Source: Prauserella alba
Lineage (GTDB): Bacteria > Actinomycetota > Actinomycetes > Mycobacteriales > Pseudonocardiaceae
Direction: 5' to 3'
DNA length: 64,000 nucleotides
Assembly: GCF_024171735.1 (NCBI RefSeq)
Contig: NZ_JAMTCH010000005.1
Location: 1 to 64,000 of the forward strand
Under the pieces are notes generated by a model that was given only the letters and a program-made list of their open reading frames with translations, was not told where the DNA came from and ran no database searches. Within the stretch, counting starts at the first letter, position 1. The number at the start of each line of letters is the position of its first letter. Below are positions 26,576-36,283 of the stretch, one piece after another. The translations under genes and the position numbers were made by a program.

Positions 26576-26751
26576 CGCGCTCCACCACGACCGTGCTCCG
26601 CTAAAGCCGTGCTCCACCAACGCCACGATTCGCCACTACCGTGACTCGCCATCGCTGCGACCCACCGATGCCGCACTCCGCTATGGCCCGACTCCGCCAT
26701 CGCCGTGATCGACGATTGCCGTGCTTGACGATTGCCGTGCTTGACCACTTC
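26576..26751. repeat. 16-bp tandem array, eleven units
   Basis: Eleven consecutive 16-bp units with no length drift. Examples are CGTGCTCCGCTAAAGC, CGTGCTCCACCAACGC, CGTGACTCGCCATCGC, CGTGATCGACGATTGC and CGTGCTTGACGATTGC. The loose consensus is CGTGCTCCGCCATCGC. It lies 120 bp from parS site 5. Units diverge from one another, so the array is old or conserved only in its period. Confidence 0.88.
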
Positions 26752-26870
26752 CGCACCGGCGGTCTGCCGCTCCAGCACGCTCGCCGCCGCAACCTGCGCG
26801 GCGCTCGCCGACCGTTCCGCTCCAGCCGCCCGCCGTGTGCGCCGTATCAAGCCCCCGGCGTGCCGATTCC

Positions 26871-26886
26871 GGTTTCACGTGAAACC
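26871..26886. promoter_or_regulatory. parS site 5 (perfect palindrome)
   Basis: GGTTTCACGTGAAACC is a perfect palindrome containing the full parS core, near the end of the gene-free interval. Confidence 0.93.
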
Positions 26887-27007
26887 CGAGCCCTCCCGGC
26901 CGCCGCAGCCGAGCACAGGGGAGTGGTCGACCTCGAAACGGTCCGCCCGTACACGAACAGCGGCCCGCCGAGATCCGGCGGGCCGCTGTTCGTTGTGGAT
27001 GCAGCTA

Positions 27008-27616
27008 CTACTCGGGCACGACCACCACGCGCCGCTTGGGCTCTTCGCCCTCGCTCTCGCTCGTGACACCGTCCACCTCGGCGACGGCGTCGTGGACGAC
27101 CTTGCGTTCGAACGGGCTCATCGGCTGGAGCTTCTCCTTCTCACCGGTTTTCGCCACGTTCTCGGCGGCGGTCCGGCCGATCCGGCGAAGCTCCTCACGA
27201 CGGCCGGCACGCCAACCCGCCACGTCCAGCATGAGCCGACTGCGCGATCCGGTCTCCTGCTGAACGGCGAGCCGGGTCAACTCCTGCAACGCTTCGAGGA
27301 CGTTGCCGCGCGGCCCGACGAGCTTCTCCAAGTCGTCGCCGCCGTCGATGCTCACGATCGCACGGCCGGCTTCGACGTCCAGGTCGATGTCGCCGTCGTA
27401 GTCGAGCAGGTCCAGCAGCCGCTCCAGATAGTCACCCGCGATGTCTCCTTCGCGGACGAGCACGTCCTCTCCGGACGACTCGTTCTCAGCGGATTCCTCG
27501 CTGCCGGACGAATCGGCGCCATCCGTTTCGGCCGCTGTCGTGTCCTCCTCGGCCCCGGCCGCTGCGGCCGTGGCCTTCTCTTCTTCCGTGCCGATCACCT
27601 CTGCGGTCTCGGACAT
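27008..27616 (-). CDS. khpB: KH-R3H RNA-binding protein KhpB (Jag/SpoIIIJ-associated)
   Basis: This is a 202-aa RNA-binding protein. An acidic low-complexity N-terminus (about 1-55) is followed by a KH domain (DIDLDVEAGRAIVSIDGGDD and KLVGPRGNVLEALQELTR, with the GxxG loop GPRG) and an R3H domain (MSPFERKVVHDAVAEVDGV, RxxxH present). AGGAGAAG precedes the ATG at 27616. The stop is 62 bp from the yidC side. In the conserved order khpB follows yidC on the same strand. It is thought to regulate translation and envelope growth with KhpA. Confidence 0.94.
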   Translation of the reverse strand: MSETAEVIGTEEEKATAAAAGAEEDTTAAETDGADSSGSEESAENESSGEDVLVREGDIAGDYLERLLDLLDYDGDIDLDVEAGRAIVSIDGGDDLEKLVGPRGNVLEALQELTRLAVQQETGSRSRLMLDVAGWRAGRREELRRIGRTAAENVAKTGEKEKLQPMSPFERKVVHDAVAEVDGVTSESEGEEPKRRVVVVPE

Positions 27617-27678
27617 GTCGCTTCTCCTCTCGAGCCCCTCAGGCGAGGTCTGATTGCGGAAGGCGGGCGCCGCGCGCG

Positions 27679-28821
27679 TCAGCGGCGCTTGCCGCCCTTG
27701 GACTTCTTGCCCTGACCGGCAGGCCGCTGCTTGTTGCCACCGTTCTTGGCCCAGGCACCGCCCTTGGCGCTGTTGCCGCCCTTGTTGCTGCCGCTCTTGG
27801 CGCTGTTACCGCTCTTCTGGGCGGCGCCGCTGCCGTTCGCGTTGCTCGTGGACGACTTCGCCGAGACCTTGCCGGACTCGGCACCGGAATCGGTTTCGCC
27901 GGACGAGTCGGCGGAGGTCTCCGCCTTGCCTTCGCCCGACGTCTGCTTCTTCTGCGGGTCCGGCTTCTGCCCCGGCTGCGGCTTCTTCGGCTTCTGTCCC
28001 GGCTTCGGCGCGAGGTTGTCGCGCTTCTCCTTCTCCTCGAGCTTCTTCTGCTCTTCCTCACGGTCGATCCGGCCGTACACGAAGTGCTGCTGTCCGAGGG
28101 TCCAGCCGTTGTTCGCGAGCCAGTAGATGAGCAGGCCGATCGGGAAGAAGGCACCGAAGACGAGGACACCGAACGGGAAGATGTACAGCGTCAGCTTGTT
28201 CATCATGGCCGTCTGCTGCGAGGCCGACGCCGGGTTCTGGCGGGCCACCGAGTGACGGGCCGTCAGGTGCGTCGCGATCGCGGCGATGATCATCAGCGGG
28301 ATGGCCAGCGGCGCGACTTCCCAGTGCCACTCACTCGACTGTCCCGCGAAGCCGAAGTGGTTGATGGCGTCGCCGATGTTGATGCCGAAGAGCTTCGCGT
28401 TGACGTACGAGTCGACTTCCGCGGCGTCGAAGAAGTAGTTGCTCTGCCTTCCCTCCTGGAAGTTGCGGAGCACCCAGTTCAGACCGATGAACACGGGAAT
28501 CTGCAGCAACATCGGCAGGCAGCTGCCGAGCGGGTTGACCCCGTGCTCCTGCTGCAGCTTGCGCATCTCCGTCGCTTGCTTCTGCCGGTCGTTGGCGTAC
28601 TTCTTCTGCAGCTTCTTCACCTCGGGGGCGAAGTCCTGCATCTTCTTCATCGACCGGACCTGCTTGACGAACGGCTTGAAGAGGATGCCGCGCACGGTGA
28701 AGGTCAGGAAGACAATGCCGAGAATCCAGGAGATGGCGTTGTCCGGCCCGAAGACGAAGCCGAACACCTTGTGCCAGCACCACAAGATGAACGACACAGG
28801 GTAGTAGATAAAGTCGAGCAC
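27679..28821 (-). CDS. yidC: Membrane protein insertase YidC
   Basis: YidC inserts membrane proteins alone or with SecYEG. It is 380 aa with the GTG start at 28821 and GAGGAG upstream. The 60KD_IMP core starts with MLDFIYYPVSFILWCWHKVF. Insertase landmarks include FVKQVRSMKKMQDFAPEVKK, the helical hairpin QQEHGVNPLGSCLPMLLQIP, and later TM helices (APLAIPLMIIAAIATHLTAR; YIFPFGVLVFGAFFPIGLLI). The last 130 residues are a Lys/Gly/Ser-rich cytoplasmic tail, longer than usual and probably ribosome- or RNA-binding (inference). Confidence 0.96.
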   Translation of the reverse strand: MLDFIYYPVSFILWCWHKVFGFVFGPDNAISWILGIVFLTFTVRGILFKPFVKQVRSMKKMQDFAPEVKKLQKKYANDRQKQATEMRKLQQEHGVNPLGSCLPMLLQIPVFIGLNWVLRNFQEGRQSNYFFDAAEVDSYVNAKLFGINIGDAINHFGFAGQSSEWHWEVAPLAIPLMIIAAIATHLTARHSVARQNPASASQQTAMMNKLTLYIFPFGVLVFGAFFPIGLLIYWLANNGWTLGQQHFVYGRIDREEEQKKLEEKEKRDNLAPKPGQKPKKPQPGQKPDPQKKQTSGEGKAETSADSSGETDSGAESGKVSAKSSTSNANGSGAAQKSGNSAKSGSNKGGNSAKGGAWAKNGGNKQRPAGQGKKSKGGKRR

Positions 28822-28825
28822 TGAG

Positions 28826-29167
28826 CTACTCCTCGGTAGATATACCAGGGGTTTGACGCCGGAGGCTGAACGTCTCGGGAACGGGGTCCCGTCCCGGTTC
28901 GGTCCACGGACCGCACCGCAGTAGCCTGCGAACGGCGAGATAGCTGCCCCGCGCCGCGCCGTGCTTCGTCAGCGATTCGGCCGCGTATGCGCTACAGCTC
29001 GGATAGAACCGGCACATCGGGGGCAGGAAGGGTGAGATCGCCTTGCGATAGAACCGGATCGGGAGCAGCAGAATCCACGCAACCGGAGTCGGCCGCGGAG
29101 CCGCATGTGTCGTCTCGTGATCGCCTGCACGTTCCGGGTGCTCGGCGACCGGCTGCTGCTCACTCAC
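28826..29167 (-). CDS. yidD: Membrane protein insertion efficiency factor YidD
   Basis: This 113-aa protein has the DUF37/YidD hallmark [20 protein letters not shown], then [13 protein letters not shown] and RRLLRCGPW. An N-terminal polar extension of about 28 residues precedes the core. Its GTG start overlaps the rnpA stop (GTGA), and its own stop is 4 bp from the yidC start, so rnpA-yidD-yidC are tightly coupled. Confidence 0.95.
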   Translation of the reverse strand: MSEQQPVAEHPERAGDHETTHAAPRPTPVAWILLLPIRFYRKAISPFLPPMCRFYPSCSAYAAESLTKHGAARGSYLAVRRLLRCGPWTEPGRDPVPETFSLRRQTPGISTEE

Positions 29168-29553
29168 ACCGTTCGTCCATTGCTGTCGCGGGAGGCCTCC
29201 GGTGCGGCGCTCGTCGCACCGGCAAGCTTCAACCGCCGCATGGCCGCGTCGAGGTCCGAGCCCAACTCCGCACTGCTCGCCTTCGCGGCGGGAGGAAGCG
29301 CTCGTACGACCAACGCATAACCGTCCGGCAGGGTTCCGAGCCGGTCCGCGACGAGGTGGCGCAGGCGCCGGATGACCCGGTGCCGCACCACGGAATTGCC
29401 CACGGCCTTGCTCACGACGAACCCTGCCTTCTTCCGCTCGCCGGACTCGGCGAGCGCGTGCAGCACAAGGCGGCGGCGCCCGGCTCGGACGCCGCCGCGC
29501 ATGACGGCACGGAATTCCTCACTGCGCCGCAGGCGAGCGTCGGCGGGAAGCAC
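29164..29553 (-). CDS. rnpA: Ribonuclease P protein component
   Basis: This is the protein subunit of RNase P, which matures tRNA 5' ends. It is a 129-aa basic protein with [34 protein letters not shown] and VIRRLRHL (the RNR-type signature), and [10 protein letters not shown]. The GTG at 29553 has no clear Shine-Dalgarno and lies 28 bp after rpmH, so translation is probably coupled. Confidence 0.95.
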   Translation of the reverse strand: MLPADARLRRSEEFRAVMRGGVRAGRRRLVLHALAESGERKKAGFVVSKAVGNSVVRHRVIRRLRHLVADRLGTLPDGYALVVRALPPAAKASSAELGSDLDAAMRRLKLAGATSAAPEASRDSNGRTV

Positions 29554-29581
29554 GCGCGCTCGGACCCGGCCGCAGGCGAGG

Positions 29582-29719
29582 TCAGGCGGACAGCTTCTGA
29601 CGGCCCTTGCGACGACGGGCGGCCACGATCGCGCGGCCCGCCCGCGTACGCATCCGCAGCCGGAATCCGTGGGTCCGCGCGCGTCGACGGTTGTTCGGCT
29701 GGAAGGTGCGCTTGCTCAC
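29582..29719 (-). CDS. rpmH: 50S ribosomal protein L34
   Basis: This 45-aa protein begins [20 protein letters not shown] and ends [12 protein letters not shown], the complete L34 signature. The GTG start at 29719 has AGGAGA upstream. It is the first gene of the rpmH-rnpA-yidD-yidC-khpB operon diverging from dnaA. Confidence 0.97.
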   Translation of the reverse strand: MSKRTFQPNNRRRARTHGFRLRMRTRAGRAIVAARRRKGRQKLSA

Positions 29720-30308
29720 GGCGTCATTCTCCTGGTCTGGCGACGTACAGGTCTGTGGTCGCCACCGGACCTCGTGCTCGCCACGGGCGCCGGCGCGATA
29801 GTCTCCGAGTGAAAGACCTCGTCGGCCGGCTGACCGTGGCGCCGCGGTGTCGGCGGCAGACCTTTCAAGGGTACGCACCCGGCCACCCACCCCTGACACC
29901 GCCCCCTGCGGCAGCCCTGCTGCTCACGGATCCGGCTCGAATGGCGACACGCCGTCGACCATGGAATCCTTGCTCGAATGAACTGCTTGTGGCACGGACC
30001 AGCGCTTGTTAGCGTGCCTCTTCTCGACCCACGAAGATGAGGGGCAGGCGCCGCGCCGCCGGTAAGTGGGAGACTGGGCGAGCGACACACGGACCCGCGG
30101 GTAGGAGGGCCCGTGGGGTAGCCGTACATTGATGCACAACCTGTGGACAACTTGTGGATGCTTCCTGCGCTCATAACGCCGGAAGCCCCGCTCGACCTGC
30201 ACCGCTGCCGTCTCGGACCGGCGATCGGCGAGCACGTGCTCACGAACGTCGACAGGATGAAATGCGCAGGCCACGTGGACGAGGTCGAGGGGAGGGGAGC
30301 AGAGCAGG
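29720..30308. promoter_or_regulatory. rpmH-dnaA divergent regulatory region with DnaA boxes
   Basis: This is a 589-bp gene-free spacer. TGTGGACAA (30142-30150, the exact complement of the actinobacterial DnaA box TTGTCCACA) is followed by TTGTGGATG (30152-30160). These are placed for DnaA autoregulation of dnaA. GAGGGGAGGGGAG (30289-30301) lies ahead of the dnaA GTG. I see no other gene or RNA. Confidence 0.7.
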
Positions 30309-32606
30309 GTGTCTGAGCCACAGCTGAACCTGGGTTCCGTGTGGGAACAGGTCGTCAAAGAGCTGTCCGACGGCACGCTCTCGCCCCAGCAGCGCGCTTG
30401 GATGCGGGTGACCCGCCCCATCGGCCTGCTCGACGGCACCGCCCTGCTCGCCGCGCCGAGCGACTTCGCCAAGGAAGCGATCGAGCGCGCCCTCCGGGAG
30501 CCCATCACCGCGGCCCTGTCGCGCAGGCTCGGCCGCGACGTCTCACTCGCCGTCAAGGTCGACTCCGCCGAGAGCGCACCCGCGCCGAACGGGCCGACGT
30601 CCCCGCCCCAGTACTCCTCACCAGGTCAGCACTCCCCGACGACGCCGAGCTCGCCGTCCGGCCGGATGGAGGGCACGCTCACCCCGGCGAGTGGCGACAC
30701 CGGCGGTCCTGGCCCACACGCACATGGTTTGGAGGCGGCGGCTTCCGCCACGTCGCCCGGTTCACCACACGGTTCCGGCCCCAACGGCCAGTCCGGCGCG
30801 CCCCGCGTCCCGCCGACGTCGCCTGCCGAAGAGACGATGGTCCTGCCGACCATTCCGCCGATCCGCGACGACACCCCACCGCCTCCCGGTGTCCCGTCGA
30901 GCGGTTCGCCCTCCGCCACGAACTCCGCCGACTCGGGTTCGGGGACAACCAGTGCGAGCGCGACCGGATCGGGTTCGACCGAGCAGTCGCCGCAGCACCG
31001 GCCACAACCGTCACACGCACCGCAGGCACCGCAATCGGGTCAGTCGGCTCCGTCACAGGGCAGGCGGCCGACTCCGTACCCGCAGCAGTCACCCGGTTCA
31101 CCGCGGCATTCCGCACCCCAGCAGCAGCCGGGCCCGCACTCCGGACCGTCCGGCGGGCAGAACGGTGGCCAGCCGCACGCCGGGCAGCAGCACGCGTCCG
31201 GACGGCGTTCCCAGGACAGCAACGATCCCGCGGCACACGCCCCGGCGCGAGGTGCCGCAGAGGCCGGCCGATCGACGGGCGAGCCGCCGGCCGCTCCGGG
31301 GTCGCAGGCGGCCGGCGGCTCCGGCGAGAGCTCGCAGCACGCGGGGAGGCGTTCGCCGTCCGGCGGAGCGCAGCACGCAGGAAGCGGGTCCACGTCGGCA
31401 CAGTCGACGCAGTCGGCGGGTCAGTCCCGGCTCGAGGCGTTGGCCGATTCGGACGAAGAGGTCGACGAAGAGGGCGAGGCGCTGGCCGCCGCCAACGAGA
31501 TCTGGCCGTCGTTCACCGGGCAGCCGACGGCGGGCCAGCCGTACACCGCGCCCGCCCAGCCGCAGACGTCGAAGACGAAGCTCAACGAGAAGTACACGTT
31601 CGACACGTTCGTCATCGGTGCGTCCAACCGGTTCGCGCACGCGGCGGCCGTCGCCGTCGCCGAAGCGCCCTCCCGCGCCTACAACCCACTGTTCATCTGG
31701 GGTGAGTCCGGGCTCGGCAAGACGCACCTGTTGCACGCCGTCGGGCACTACGCCCAGCGGCTGTTCCCCGGCATGCGCGTGCGGTACGTGTCCACCGAGG
31801 AGTTCACGAACGACTTCATCAACTCGCTGCGTGACGACCGCAAGGTCGCGTTCCAACGGCGCTACCGCGACATCGACATCCTGCTCGTCGACGACATCCA
31901 GTTCCTCGAAGGCAAGGAAGGTACTCAGGAGGAGTTCTTCCACACCTTCAACACGCTCCACAACGCGAACAAGCAGATCGTCGTCTCGTCCGACCGGCCG
32001 CCCAAGCGCCTCGAAACGCTGGAGGACCGGCTGCGAACCCGGTTCGAGTGGGGCCTGATCACCGACATCCAGCCGCCCGAGCTGGAGACCCGGATCGCGA
32101 TCCTCCGCAAGAAGGCGGCCCAGGACCGGCTCGACGTCCCCGGCGACGTGCTCGAGTTCATCGCCGCGCGCATCGAGGCGAACATCCGCGAGCTCGAAGG
32201 CGCGCTCATCCGGGTCACGGCGTTCGCCTCGCTGAACCAGCAGCCGGTGGATGTCGGGCTCGCCGAGATCGTGCTCCGCGACCTCATCCCGGATTCCCAG
32301 GCACCGGAGATCAGCGCCTCGACCATCATGGGCGTCACCGCCGAGTTCTTCGACGTGACGGTCGACGACCTGTGCGGTCCCGGCAAGACGAAGGCACTCG
32401 CGACGGCGCGGCAAATCGCCATGTACCTGTGCCGCGAGCTGACGGACATGTCACTGCCGCGCATCGGGCAGACCTTCGGCGGCCGAGACCACACGACGGT
32501 CATGCACGCGGACAAGAAGATCCGCAAGGAGATGGCCGAACGGCGCCGTATCTACGACCAGGTGCAGGAACTCACCTCCCGCATCAAGCAGCGCGCCCGC
32601 CAGTAG
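30309..32606 (+). CDS. dnaA: Chromosomal replication initiator DnaA, with very long linker
   Basis: DnaA binds DnaA boxes and melts oriC. Domain I spans about 1-85 ([20 protein letters not shown]). A Pro/Gly/Ser/Gln-rich domain II linker runs about 86-420. Domain III (AAA+) has [20 protein letters not shown], Walker [10 protein letters not shown] (about 465), and Walker [13 protein letters not shown]. Domain IV carries the DNA-binding signature [20 protein letters not shown]. At 765 aa it is far longer than mycobacterial DnaA (about 507 aa) because of the linker. The GTG at 30309 is the start that precedes domain I. Confidence 0.98.
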   Translation: MSEPQLNLGSVWEQVVKELSDGTLSPQQRAWMRVTRPIGLLDGTALLAAPSDFAKEAIERALREPITAALSRRLGRDVSLAVKVDSAESAPAPNGPTSPPQYSSPGQHSPTTPSSPSGRMEGTLTPASGDTGGPGPHAHGLEAAASATSPGSPHGSGPNGQSGAPRVPPTSPAEETMVLPTIPPIRDDTPPPPGVPSSGSPSATNSADSGSGTTSASATGSGSTEQSPQHRPQPSHAPQAPQSGQSAPSQGRRPTPYPQQSPGSPRHSAPQQQPGPHSGPSGGQNGGQPHAGQQHASGRRSQDSNDPAAHAPARGAAEAGRSTGEPPAAPGSQAAGGSGESSQHAGRRSPSGGAQHAGSGSTSAQSTQSAGQSRLEALADSDEEVDEEGEALAAANEIWPSFTGQPTAGQPYTAPAQPQTSKTKLNEKYTFDTFVIGASNRFAHAAAVAVAEAPSRAYNPLFIWGESGLGKTHLLHAVGHYAQRLFPGMRVRYVSTEEFTNDFINSLRDDRKVAFQRRYRDIDILLVDDIQFLEGKEGTQEEFFHTFNTLHNANKQIVVSSDRPPKRLETLEDRLRTRFEWGLITDIQPPELETRIAILRKKAAQDRLDVPGDVLEFIAARIEANIRELEGALIRVTAFASLNQQPVDVGLAEIVLRDLIPDSQAPEISASTIMGVTAEFFDVTVDDLCGPGKTKALATARQIAMYLCRELTDMSLPRIGQTFGGRDHTTVMHADKKIRKEMAERRRIYDQVQELTSRIKQRARQ

Positions 32607-32635
32607 CCACCGCCGGCCCACCCGCCCCTGCCGCC

Positions 32636-32719
32636 GTGTTGCGGTTCCCGGGGCGCGTGTTGCGGTTCCCGGGAACCGTGTTGTCCCTTCCGGGGACCGT
32701 GTTGCGGATTCGGGGTGGC
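32636..32719. repeat. 21-bp tandem repeat, four units, after dnaA
   Basis: Four exact-length units start at 32636, 32657, 32678 and 32699, each beginning GTGTTG and following GTGTTGCGGTTCCCGGG. They start 29 bp after the dnaA stop. Confidence 0.88.
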
Positions 32720-32761
32720 CGACCGCCACCTTCATCGACGCGCTCGGATTGTGCCGTCACA

Positions 32762-32803
32762 GCGTGTCCTGCATTCAGCACCGCGTGTCCTGCATCCAGC
32801 GTC
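32762..32803. repeat. 21-bp tandem repeat, GCGTGTCCTGCA type
   Basis: Two 21-bp units (32762, 32783) begin GCGTGTCCTGCAT, followed by a partial unit. Nearly the same unit recurs at 44412-44432 after tRNA-Ile. Confidence 0.82.
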
Positions 32804-33419
32804 CTGCATCGACGACCACAGGTGCTGCATCCGGCGGCGGCCTGCCGACTTCCGGCCGACCGTCACTCTGCCGCGCTGAGGCGCGCCTGCCGCGCGCATG
32901 CGCCGCGTTCGGCAGTCCTGGCGGCAACCCACGCGGCCGTCGAGTACGCCATCGGAGCAGAGCGGTTCCGAACTCCGGCCACTCCCGCACGTTGCGCCCC
33001 TGTCGCGCCGCTGTCTTGCACCACTGTCTGGCGCTCGGGAGCCGGCACCGGGACGCCGGTCGGGACCGGATCAGACCACCGGCCCCGCCGCGGGCACGCA
33101 CCGGAACGACCCCGTGAACCGCGCCGGATCCCCATCCGGCGCGCCGGACGAACACCGCGCCGGACGAACGCCGCGCACAGCCGATCGGACGGCGATCGAC
33201 CGCCTCGACCCGCCTCCCGAGCGCCGCCTCGGCCGACGGAAACGGCGGGCGACAGACCTCGACGACCACTGAACCGGCCCCGAACCAACCCCAAACCGAC
33301 CGCCGAACCGCCCCCGAACGCCGTCACGGCGCCCGCTCGGCGACTCCGTCCACTGTGAACAGGCGACCTTCGTCGGATTCCGCGTGAGAACGCGAAAACC
33401 GCTCACTCCCGACCTCGCG

Positions 33420-33900
33420 GGAGGTTGTCCACCGGACGTCCACAGCATCCACAGGGTTGTCCGCACTCTGTCCGCAGGATGTCCACCGGCGCGCTGACCG
33501 CAACGCTGCACTACAACCGGCTCCGCCCAGCGGCACCTGTGCACGAACGACCAGGGGAAACATCCCCACTGTGTGGAAATCCTTGTGTGCCAAGAAATCT
33601 GTCACCCCAGCGGGCGATCTGTCTCACGACGGGCGCGCACAGGTCTTGGGCACAACCGTCCCCACAGTTGGGGACAACCATGGGGACAACTGTGGGCCGC
33701 CTGAGGACGGTTCAAACCACCCACATCGACCCCTGATCGGTCCACCGAACACCACACCCTGTCCTCCACACGCCGCCACGCCTGCCGACCAGGGAGAACG
33801 AGCCGCATCCACACAACTCACAACGCTTACTACTGCGGCTGGACAAAAGATCTCTCTTAGAAGAACAAAAGAAAAAGAGAAGGACGTTGAAGATGGGGAC
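33420..33900. other. oriC: Replication origin oriC
   Basis: This lies between dnaA and dnaN, as in other actinobacteria. DnaA-box-like nonamers (consensus TTGTCCACA) include TTGTCCACC (33425), ACGTCCACA (33436), TTGTCCGCA (33457), CTGTCCGCA (33468), ATGTCCACC (33479), TGTGGAAAT (33572), TGGGGACAA (33669 and 33681) and GCATCCACA (33805). An inverted repeat CCCACAGTT/AACTGTGGG (33661-33669, 33688-33696) encloses two boxes. The AT-rich, purine-rich stretch at about 33815-33895 (around AGAACAAAAGAAAAAGAG) is the best candidate for the unwinding element. Exact boundaries are inferred. Confidence 0.85.
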
Positions 33901-34181
33901 GAACCCGCTCGGAAGGCCGCGGCCCGATATGACCCACGGCGGTCGCAGGCTCTACCGTGGAGACCCACACATCCGGTCCGCTCGAGCAGCGGTTGTCTCC
34001 ATGTCGGTCGGGTCCGTATCCGGGCCGATGGCGCAGATGCGTCGACATGTCGACACGCTGTAGGTTGGCGGGCCGCTACAGCCACGGTCCGGGCTCGTCT
34101 CGAACCACGAGGGGAACCGGCAGGTGGTCGTTTGTCGTCTTTCGAGCTACGGCGGCTCGGGCCGTCGAAAGGATGGGCGCC

Positions 34182-35315
34182 ATGAAGATCCGCGTCGAGC
34201 GTGATGGCCTCGCTGACGCCGTTGCCTGGGTGGCACGCAGCCTCCCGTCCCGGCCACCGGTTCCGGTGCTGGGCGGGGTGCTGCTGGACGCCGGTGGCGA
34301 CGGCGGTTCCGATGCGCTGACGGTGTCCGGTTTCGACTACGAGGTGTCGGCCACGGTCGGGGTTCCCGCGACGATCGCCGACGGTGGACGCACGCTGGTG
34401 TCCGGCAGGTTGCTCGCCGATATCACCAAGGCGCTGCCCGCCCAGCCGGTCGAGATCGCCGTCGACGGGGCGCGTGCGTCCATCACCTGCGGCAGCGCAC
34501 GGTTCTCCCTGCCGACGATGCCGGTCGAGGACTATCCCCAGCTGCCTGCCCAGCCAGACCTGGCAGGCGAGGTCGCGGGTGAGGCATTCGCGCAGGCCGT
34601 GGCCCAGGTCGCCGTCGCCGCCGGGAAGGACGACACGCTGCCGATGCTCACGGGCATGCGCGTGGAGATCTCCGGCGAGAACCTCACGCTCGTCGCCACC
34701 GACCGGTTCCGGCTGGCGATGAAGGAGTTCAGCTGGTCGCCCGCCCAGGAACTGGGTGACGCCTCGGTGCTGGTGCCGGCACGCACGCTCGCCGACGCGG
34801 CGAAGTCGCTGGGCACGAGCGGGTCGACGGTTCAGGTCGGGCTCGCCAGCGGGGACGGCCTGCTCGGGCTGACCGGCTCGGGCAAGTACACGACGACCCG
34901 GCTGCTCGACGCCGAGTTCCCGCCGTACCGCCAGCTACTGCCGAGCGAGCACAGCTGCCGCGCCGTCATCGACGTGTCGACCCTGACCGAGGCGATCAAG
35001 CGCGTGTCGCTGGTCGCCGAACGGGGTACGCAGGTACGGCTGGAGTTCGGTGACGGCTCGCTGCGCCTGTCCGCGGGTGGCGACGACGAGGGAAGCGCCG
35101 AGGAGGAGCTGCCCGTCGACTTCGAGGGTGAGCCGGTCGCCATCGCGTTCAACCCGGGTTACCTCGTCGACGGTCTCGCCGCGCTGCACGCGGACCGCGC
35201 CGAACTGACGTTCACCACCCCGAACCGGCCCGCGCTGATCAAGCCGGCCGACGAGAACGGCGACGTGGTGCCCGGCTACCTGTACCTGCTCATGCCGGTG
35301 CGGCTGCCCGGCTGA
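34182..35315 (+). CDS. dnaN: DNA polymerase III subunit beta (sliding clamp)
   Basis: This 377-aa clamp has three repeated domains. Seen are [66 protein letters not shown], and the C-terminal hydrophobic-pocket end [19 protein letters not shown]. The ATG at 34182 (GAAAGG upstream) is chosen over the in-frame ATG nine bases earlier. A 14-bp palindrome GTCGACATGTCGAC (34041-34054) sits upstream, of unknown meaning. Confidence 0.97.
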   Translation: MKIRVERDGLADAVAWVARSLPSRPPVPVLGGVLLDAGGDGGSDALTVSGFDYEVSATVGVPATIADGGRTLVSGRLLADITKALPAQPVEIAVDGARASITCGSARFSLPTMPVEDYPQLPAQPDLAGEVAGEAFAQAVAQVAVAAGKDDTLPMLTGMRVEISGENLTLVATDRFRLAMKEFSWSPAQELGDASVLVPARTLADAAKSLGTSGSTVQVGLASGDGLLGLTGSGKYTTTRLLDAEFPPYRQLLPSEHSCRAVIDVSTLTEAIKRVSLVAERGTQVRLEFGDGSLRLSAGGDDEGSAEEELPVDFEGEPVAIAFNPGYLVDGLAALHADRAELTFTTPNRPALIKPADENGDVVPGYLYLLMPVRLPG

Positions 35316-35371
35316 GTTCACGCGGGCGGACGCGCGCAAGCACACGCAACTACCAAGGGAAAGTCATTTCG

Positions 35372-36262
35372 ATGGTGCAGCTCGGACTGGTCGGCCTCGG
35401 CAAGATGGGTTTCAACATGCGCGAGCGGCTGCGGGCCGCCGGGCACGACGTGGTCGGATTCGACCAGAACCCGGACGTCAGCGACGTCTCGTCGCTCGCG
35501 GACCTGGCCAAGGCGCTCGACGCGCCGCGCATCGTGTGGGTGATGGTGCCCGCGGGTGAGGCGACCCGGGCAACGGTCGCGGAACTCGGCGGCCTGCTGT
35601 CGAGCGGTGACCTCGTCATCGACGGCGGCAACTCCCGGTTCACCGACGACAGTGACAACGCCGCGGTGCTGGCCGAGCACGGCGTGAAGTACGTCGACGT
35701 GGGCGTGTCCGGCGGAGTGTGGGGCAAGGACAACGGCTACGGCCTCATGGCGGGCGGCGACGAGTCGGACATCGAGCGCGCGATGCCGATCTTCGACGCG
35801 TTGCGCCCCGAGGGGCCGCGGGACGAGGGCTTCGCCCACGCGGGCGGGGTCGGTGCCGGTCACTACGCGAAGATGGTGCACAACGGCATCGAGTACGGGC
35901 TGATGCAGGCCTACGCCGAGGGTTTCGAACTACTGGAGGCCTCGGACGTCGTCGACAACGTCCCCGGTGTGATCAAGGCGTGGCAGCGCGGCACGGTCGT
36001 CCGGTCCTGGCTGCTGGACCTGCTGATCCGCGCCGTCGAGGAGGATCCGGAGCTGGCCGAGCTCGAAGGCTACGTCGAGGACTCGGGTGAGGGCCGGTGG
36101 ACGCTCGAAGAGGCGATCAACAACTCGGTGCCTGCTCCGGTCATCTCCGCGGCGCTGTTCGCGCGGTTCGCCTCGCGCCAGGAGGACTCGTCGGCGATGC
36201 GTGCCGTGGCCGCGCTGCGCAACCAGTTCGGCGGGCACAGCGTCAAGAAGGCCGGCGAATGA
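35372..36262 (+). CDS. gnd: 6-phosphogluconate dehydrogenase, short decarboxylating type
   Basis: This enzyme oxidatively decarboxylates 6-phosphogluconate to ribulose-5-phosphate in the pentose phosphate pathway. It is 296 aa, the short GndA/YqeC-like form. Seen are LGLVGLGKMGFNMRERL (NAD(P)-binding), DLVIDGGNSRFTDDSD, the catalytic KMVHNGIEYGLMQAYAEG (KxxHN), and DVGVSGGVWGKDNGYGLMAG. It lies between dnaN and recF, an arrangement common in several actinobacteria. AAGGGAAAG precedes the ATG. Confidence 0.95.
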   Translation: MVQLGLVGLGKMGFNMRERLRAAGHDVVGFDQNPDVSDVSSLADLAKALDAPRIVWVMVPAGEATRATVAELGGLLSSGDLVIDGGNSRFTDDSDNAAVLAEHGVKYVDVGVSGGVWGKDNGYGLMAGGDESDIERAMPIFDALRPEGPRDEGFAHAGGVGAGHYAKMVHNGIEYGLMQAYAEGFELLEASDVVDNVPGVIKAWQRGTVVRSWLLDLLIRAVEEDPELAELEGYVEDSGEGRWTLEEAINNSVPAPVISAALFARFASRQEDSSAMRAVAALRNQFGGHSVKKAGE

Positions 36263-36283
36263 CGAAGGCAGTCGGATAACGAC

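Larger units (their letters stand above)
25247..27007. other. 1.76-kb gene-free parS region between rsmG and khpB
   Basis: No open frame here resembles a protein or shows a ribosome site, and the translated frames are low-complexity Arg/Pro/Ala strings. The interval holds three parS sites (25279, 25369, 26871) and several short repeats. These are a 27-bp imperfect duplication around 25560-25615 (core ACCGTCCGCGGGGTCACG), an exact 18-bp tandem pair at 25792-25827, CTGTGACGA/CTGTCACGA repeats at about 26140-26215, and an 11-unit 16-bp array at 26576-26751. I see no RNA gene. It looks like repeat-built centromeric or decayed DNA. Confidence 0.75.
32607..33419. other. Repeat-bearing, gene-free half of the dnaA-dnaN spacer
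   Basis: No credible coding frame is seen. It contains two short tandem repeat blocks with a 21-bp period (32636-32719 and 32762-32803), followed by very GC-rich, CGCCGGA-type low-complexity sequence to about 33340. Confidence 0.7.

Noticed and set aside
26576-26751. Possible CRISPR array
   Set aside because: The 16-bp units are contiguous with no spacers, and no cas genes are present.
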